Below, in pieces: positions 61,104-64,000 of a stretch of 64,000 nucleotides of DNA. The notes beneath the pieces were generated by a model, which did not search any database, was not told where the DNA came from, and was given only the letters and a program-made list of their open reading frames with translations. Both the position numbers and the translations under genes were made by a program. Each line of letters begins with the position of its first letter. Within the stretch, counting starts at the first letter, position 1. The stretch comes from Clostridioides difficile (GTDB lineage: Bacteria; Bacillota; Clostridia; Peptostreptococcales; Peptostreptococcaceae). The stretch is taken from assembly GCA_024919175.1 (NCBI GenBank), contig CP103804.1:1302001-1366000 (forward strand). The letters are read 5' to 3'.

Positions 61104-61691
61104 TTATTCAAATAATGAATTTTTAAAGTCTAAGAAATATCCTTGTGGATGAAGACAAACAGGACAAGCTTTTGGAGCTTCCTTACCAATATGAATATGT
61201 CCACAGTTTGTACATATCCATTGAATATCTTCGTTTCTTCTAAATAAAGTACCTTCTTCTAAATCAGTAGCATATCTACCAAATCTATCACCGTGAACTT
61301 TTTCTATTTCAGCTATATTTTCAAATAATTTAGCTATAGCTTCAAAACCTTCTTCACGTGCTGTTTTTCCAAAGTTTTTGTATACATCGTCCCACTCTTG
61401 AAGTTCATTATGTTGTGCAGCTTTAAGATGTTGAGCTGTCTTATCATATAAATCTACAGGATATGCTCCTGATATACTTATATTTTCTCCAGCAAATTCT
61501 TTTAATTTAGTAAAAAATTGTTTTGCATGTGACTTTTCTTGGTCAGCAGTATAATTAAATAAAGATTCTATTACATATAGTCCTTCTTTTTTTGCTACAG
61601 ATGCAGAAATATTATATCTATTTCTAGCCTGACTTTCACCTGCAAAAGCTCTCAATAAATTTTCTTTAGTTTTACTGTCTTTTAAATTCAT
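61104..61691 (-). CDS. rbr: Rubrerythrin
   Basis: Peroxide-reducing enzyme (195 aa): N-terminal diiron four-helix domain with AFAGESQARNRY, DQEKSHAKQFF and IAEIEKVHGDRF ligand helices, then a C-terminal rubredoxin domain with CTNCGHIHIG and CPVCLHPQGYF. It detoxifies hydrogen peroxide in anaerobes using NADH through rubredoxin partners. The frame opens at 61712, but GAGAGG before the ATG at 61691 and the MNLKDSKTKENL homology fix the start. Monocistronic. Confidence 0.93.
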   Translation of the reverse strand: MNLKDSKTKENLLRAFAGESQARNRYNISASVAKKEGLYVIESLFNYTADQEKSHAKQFFTKLKEFAGENISISGAYPVDLYDKTAQHLKAAQHNELQEWDDVYKNFGKTAREEGFEAIAKLFENIAEIEKVHGDRFGRYATDLEEGTLFRRNEDIQWICTNCGHIHIGKEAPKACPVCLHPQGYFLDFKNSLFE

Positions 61692-61777
61692 ATTATACCT
61701 CTCTATTAACAATAAATTTTTACAATATTTGATTCTTTTTATTTATTATTCCAAGACTAGATATAATTATGCTCAAT

Positions 61778-62215
61778 TTAGTCAGCATTTTTGAAATTAT
61801 TATTGATTTTTTTTAAAATTCTAAGGAATTCTTGTTTTTCCTTTTCTGTAATATTACAGTAGGCTGTTTCTTTAACTTGTGATGAAATACTATTGAATGT
61901 ATCCTCTATTAGCATTGCTTTTTCTGTAAGTTTTATATATGTAATACGTTTGTCATTGTCACTCTTTTGCCTTTCTATATATCCTAGACTTATAAGCTTA
62001 TTAACTAATACTGTGACAGTAGATTTGTCTTTTCCTATTTTAGTTGCAATCTCTTTCATTGTAAGTATCCCATTATTTTCATAAAGCGCAGTGAGTATAT
62101 TTCCGTGTGTAGGTAACAATTCATTTAAACCATTTTTATTGAGTTTATTTTCAATGAATTTAAGCATATTAGCTTTTGTTTTACTTATAAAATGTATGAT
62201 ATATTTATCTTCCAT
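61778..62215 (-). CDS. MarR family regulator
   Basis: Winged-helix regulator of 145 aa: THGNILTALYENNGILTMKE, IGKDKSTVTVLVNKLISLGY and the wing KSDNDKRITYIKLTEKA. It is divergent from the acrylyl-CoA-reductase-like gene, with two near-identical palindromic sites between them that overlap the other gene's promoter. It most likely represses that gene and perhaps itself. Effector unknown. Confidence 0.88.
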   Translation of the reverse strand: MEDKYIIHFISKTKANMLKFIENKLNKNGLNELLPTHGNILTALYENNGILTMKEIATKIGKDKSTVTVLVNKLISLGYIERQKSDNDKRITYIKLTEKAMLIEDTFNSISSQVKETAYCNITEKEKQEFLRILKKINNNFKNAD

Positions 62216-62264
62216 AAATTAATCTCCAATCTTTAAATTATTTAAAGTACTTTGAACTGAAAAG

Positions 62265-62315
62265 TAGTTTGACATAAAACTATTTTTCAACTATAATTAG
62301 TTTAACATAAAACTA
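62265..62315 (+). promoter_or_regulatory. SigA promoter with two MarR operators
   Basis: TTGACA (62269-62274), 17-bp spacer, TATAAT (62292-62297). Two 18-bp sites, TAGTTTGACATAAAACTA (62265-62282) and TAGTTTAACATAAAACTA (62298-62315), differ by one base. The first covers the -35, the second the start point, so regulator binding would block RNA polymerase. Confidence 0.85.
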
Positions 62316-62335
62316 AATGTATTGGGAGGAAATTT

Positions 62336-63331
62336 ATGAGTAAAAATTTTAAATCACTATATATTACAGAAGAAGAAGGAAGTTTTAAGAGAAATATAAT
62401 AGAAAGAGATATAGATGCACTACCAGAAGGAGAAGTTCTAATAAAAGTAAGATATTCTTCATTAAATTACAAGGATGCACTTTCAGCAAATGGGAATAAG
62501 GGTGTCACTAGAAAATATCCTCATACTCCAGGAATAGATGCATCTGGTGTAGTAGAATTTAGTAGTTGTGATGATTTTAAAGCTGGAGATGAAGTTTTAG
62601 TAACAGGTTATGATTTAGGTATGAATACCTCTGGAGGTTTTTCAGAATATATAAGAGTTCCTTCTAATTGGGTTGTCAAACTTCCAAAGAGTCTTTCTCT
62701 AAAAGAAGCAATGGATTATGGTACAGCAGGATTTACAGCAGCTTTATCTGTATATAAATTTGTAAATACTGTAGACAAAGATATGGGAGATGTACTAGTT
62801 ACTGGTGGTACTGGAGGAGTTGCTGTGATTGCAACTAAAATATTAATTAAGCTAGGCTATTCAGTTGTAGTTTCAACAGGAAAATTGGAAGAACAAAAAG
62901 AAACGTTATTAAAACTAGGTGTTAAAGATGTTATACATAGATCAGAAGTGGATGATAATTCAGGTAGACCTCTACTTAGACCAAGATGGGCTGGGGTAAT
63001 AGATACAGTAGGAGGAAATACTTTATCAACAGCAATAAAGACAACTAATTATTGTGGAGCAGTTACAACATGTGGTAATGCAGGTGGAATTGATTTTACA
63101 AGTTCAGTATACCCATTTATATTAAAAGGTGTTACTTTATATGGTATAGATTCTGTAGAATGCCCAATGAATTTAAGATTAAAAATATGGGATTTATTAT
63201 CAAATGAATGGAAGCTAGAAGACTTAGATGACATGGTAACTGTAGTATCATTAAATGAATTGAGTAAGAGCATAGATTCAATAATAGAAGGAAAACATGT
63301 AGGAAGAACAGTGGTTGATTTAAGTTTATAG
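62336..63331 (+). CDS. YhdH/YhfP-type (acrylyl-CoA reductase-like) zinc-free oxidoreductase
   Basis: MDR-superfamily NADPH oxidoreductase (331 aa): YSSLNYKDALSANGNKGV, PGIDASGVVE, nucleotide motif VLVTGGTGGVAVIATKIL and the phosphate-binding STGK. It matches the YhdH/YhfP/AcuI family, whose characterised members reduce acrylyl-CoA or quinone-like electrophiles; no catalytic zinc motif is seen. GGGAGGAAAT before ATG. Controlled by the divergent MarR through two operators, suggesting induction by an electrophile or phenolic (inference). Confidence 0.87.
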   Translation: MSKNFKSLYITEEEGSFKRNIIERDIDALPEGEVLIKVRYSSLNYKDALSANGNKGVTRKYPHTPGIDASGVVEFSSCDDFKAGDEVLVTGYDLGMNTSGGFSEYIRVPSNWVVKLPKSLSLKEAMDYGTAGFTAALSVYKFVNTVDKDMGDVLVTGGTGGVAVIATKILIKLGYSVVVSTGKLEEQKETLLKLGVKDVIHRSEVDDNSGRPLLRPRWAGVIDTVGGNTLSTAIKTTNYCGAVTTCGNAGGIDFTSSVYPFILKGVTLYGIDSVECPMNLRLKIWDLLSNEWKLEDLDDMVTVVSLNELSKSIDSIIEGKHVGRTVVDLSL

Positions 63332-63443
63332 TTAAGGCTATATTTATAGTTAAGTTAGCTGATTTTTAATATATAATTTATTTTTAATATATGGTTAAAT
63401 AAGTTTTAATGTAGGACTGTAACATTAAATCATAAAATAAAAA

Positions 63444-63651
63444 ATGGAATATCTTAACTTTGCAATCAAAGACAAGGCAGGAATGGTATACACTTTGTAT
63501 ATCGCTTCTCTGAAATCAGAGGTATATTTCTGCTTTTACTATTTGATTTTGAAAAAATCTTTCATAGTGGCTGGTATATTAGCTTAAAAGACAATGATGA
63601 ATTTGAATTATCACTGATTGATACCTTTCATGACACCCATACCTAAACCAT
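63444..63651 (+). pseudogene. Decayed VOC/glyoxalase-family fragment
   Basis: Two frames together recall a VOC-family protein. One reads MEYLNFAIKDKAGMVYTLYI from 63444 to a TAA at 63585. The next frame from about 63548 reads FEKIFHSGWYISLKDNDEFE and LSLIDTFHDTHT before a stop, matching the typical W-Y-I-S-L...F-E-L-x-x-I-D pattern. There is no ribosome site and a frame change near 63550, so this is a remnant. The rest of the 378-bp gap is featureless apart from the next gene's leader. Confidence 0.45.
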
Positions 63652-63709
63652 TTAGAAAACAGTGTGAGTGTGTAATACTCAATATTGGAATCCTGTAAGG
63701 AGATTGATT

Positions 63710-64000
63710 ATGAAAGAAACAAAACGAAAAGGAGCTAGGTCAACAAAGGATATACAACCAGAAATATTAGAAAAATTAAATCACGGAGAGATAGAAACTG
63801 CCAATATAGTAGAATGGTTTGCTATTGACAGAAGACAATTATTAGCGTATATATTACTGCAAAATGGTAGAGAAGCATATTTAAAGCCTATTTTAGAACA
63901 TGTTAATAGACTTGAAAAACAAACTTCTAATACTATAAGTGAAGCTATTGGAACAGAACTTTTCACACAAGCTAGTAAGCACAAGGATAAAGAATGCTTA
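63710..64000 (+). CDS. Probable DNA-alkylation-repair-like protein (3' truncated by window)
   Basis: Open frame from ATG 63710 to the window edge (97 codons, no stop): MKETKRKGARSTKDIQPEIL, then LNHGEIETANIVEWFAIDR. This opening is one I associate with AlkD/HEAT-repeat DNA-alkylation-repair-type proteins of gut Firmicutes, but the diagnostic repeats would lie outside the window. AAGGAG precedes the ATG by 6-7 bases. Assignment is from memory of the N-terminus only. Confidence 0.55.
   Translation, partial: MKETKRKGARSTKDIQPEILEKLNHGEIETANIVEWFAIDRRQLLAYILLQNGREAYLKPILEHVNRLEKQTSNTISEAIGTELFTQASKHKDKECL

Overview
The window reads as chromosomal DNA of a low-GC, anaerobic, spore-forming Firmicute of the Peptostreptococcaceae. 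Gene content and order (an fhu-type iron transporter next to a MATE pump, a dltDXABC operon, a fused phnX-phnW gene, two sigma-54 activator modules) fit Clostridioides difficile best. That identification is recognition, not a database match. Coding sequence is strongly A/T-biased except in one short block of a decayed mobile element (about 44.76-48.54 kb), which is visibly richer in G+C. No rRNA, tRNA or CRISPR array was seen.

Layout. 0-4 kb: 3' end of an iron-siderophore ABC transporter operon (permease, permease, ATPase) followed by a MATE exporter. 4-6.4 kb: a membrane sensor with a degenerate GGDEF and an intact EAL domain. 6.7-11.3 kb: a sugar-acid module on the minus strand (split UxaA-type dehydratase, KdgT-like permease) behind a sigma-54 promoter, with its PrpR-like activator just upstream. 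11.5-17.3 kb: FAD oxidoreductase, TldD/TldE protease pair, ferritin-like protein, alpha/beta hydrolase. 17.6-24.3 kb: a second sigma-54 activator followed by a -24/-12 promoter driving an M19 dipeptidase, two DUF5058-type membrane proteins and an N-acyl-D-amino-acid deacylase.

25.1-41.7 kb is the most unusual part. It is a heterocycle-catabolism-like island with two NCS2 (xanthine/urate class) permeases, a two-subunit xanthine-dehydrogenase-like enzyme, an SDR, a homologue of methenyl-tetrahydromethanopterin cyclohydrolase (Mch), a complete 2-oxoacid dehydrogenase complex (E1a, E1b, E2, E3), an SsnA/AtzB-like amidohydrolase, a RibD-C (DHFR-fold) reductase and an iron-sulfur flavoprotein. The first permease has a consensus SigA promoter and a 245-nt leader with mutually exclusive helices, and is followed by three near-identical terminator repeats. 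The substrate cannot be read from sequence; a purine or pterin is the best guess.

41.9-44.6 kb: CNNM-type membrane protein, HAD phosphatase, small membrane protein. 44.76-48.54 kb: remnant of an integrative conjugative element carrying a TetR-controlled MFS exporter, with a truncated xre gene fused to a truncated replication-initiator gene. 48.5-50.6 kb: two Gfo/Idh oxidoreductases. 50.8-55.1 kb: D-alanylation operon dltD-X-A-B-C, including a 46-codon dltX that overlaps dltD. 55.4-58.3 kb: DeoR regulator and the PhnX-PhnW fusion for 2-aminoethylphosphonate use. 58.6-60.9 kb: two polymer-forming (bactofilin-like) proteins and a YhbD-like protein. 61.1-63.3 kb: rubrerythrin, then MarR and a divergent acrylyl-CoA-reductase-like gene sharing a promoter with two operators. 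The right edge holds a decayed VOC-type gene and the 5' end of a probable DNA-alkylation-repair-like gene.
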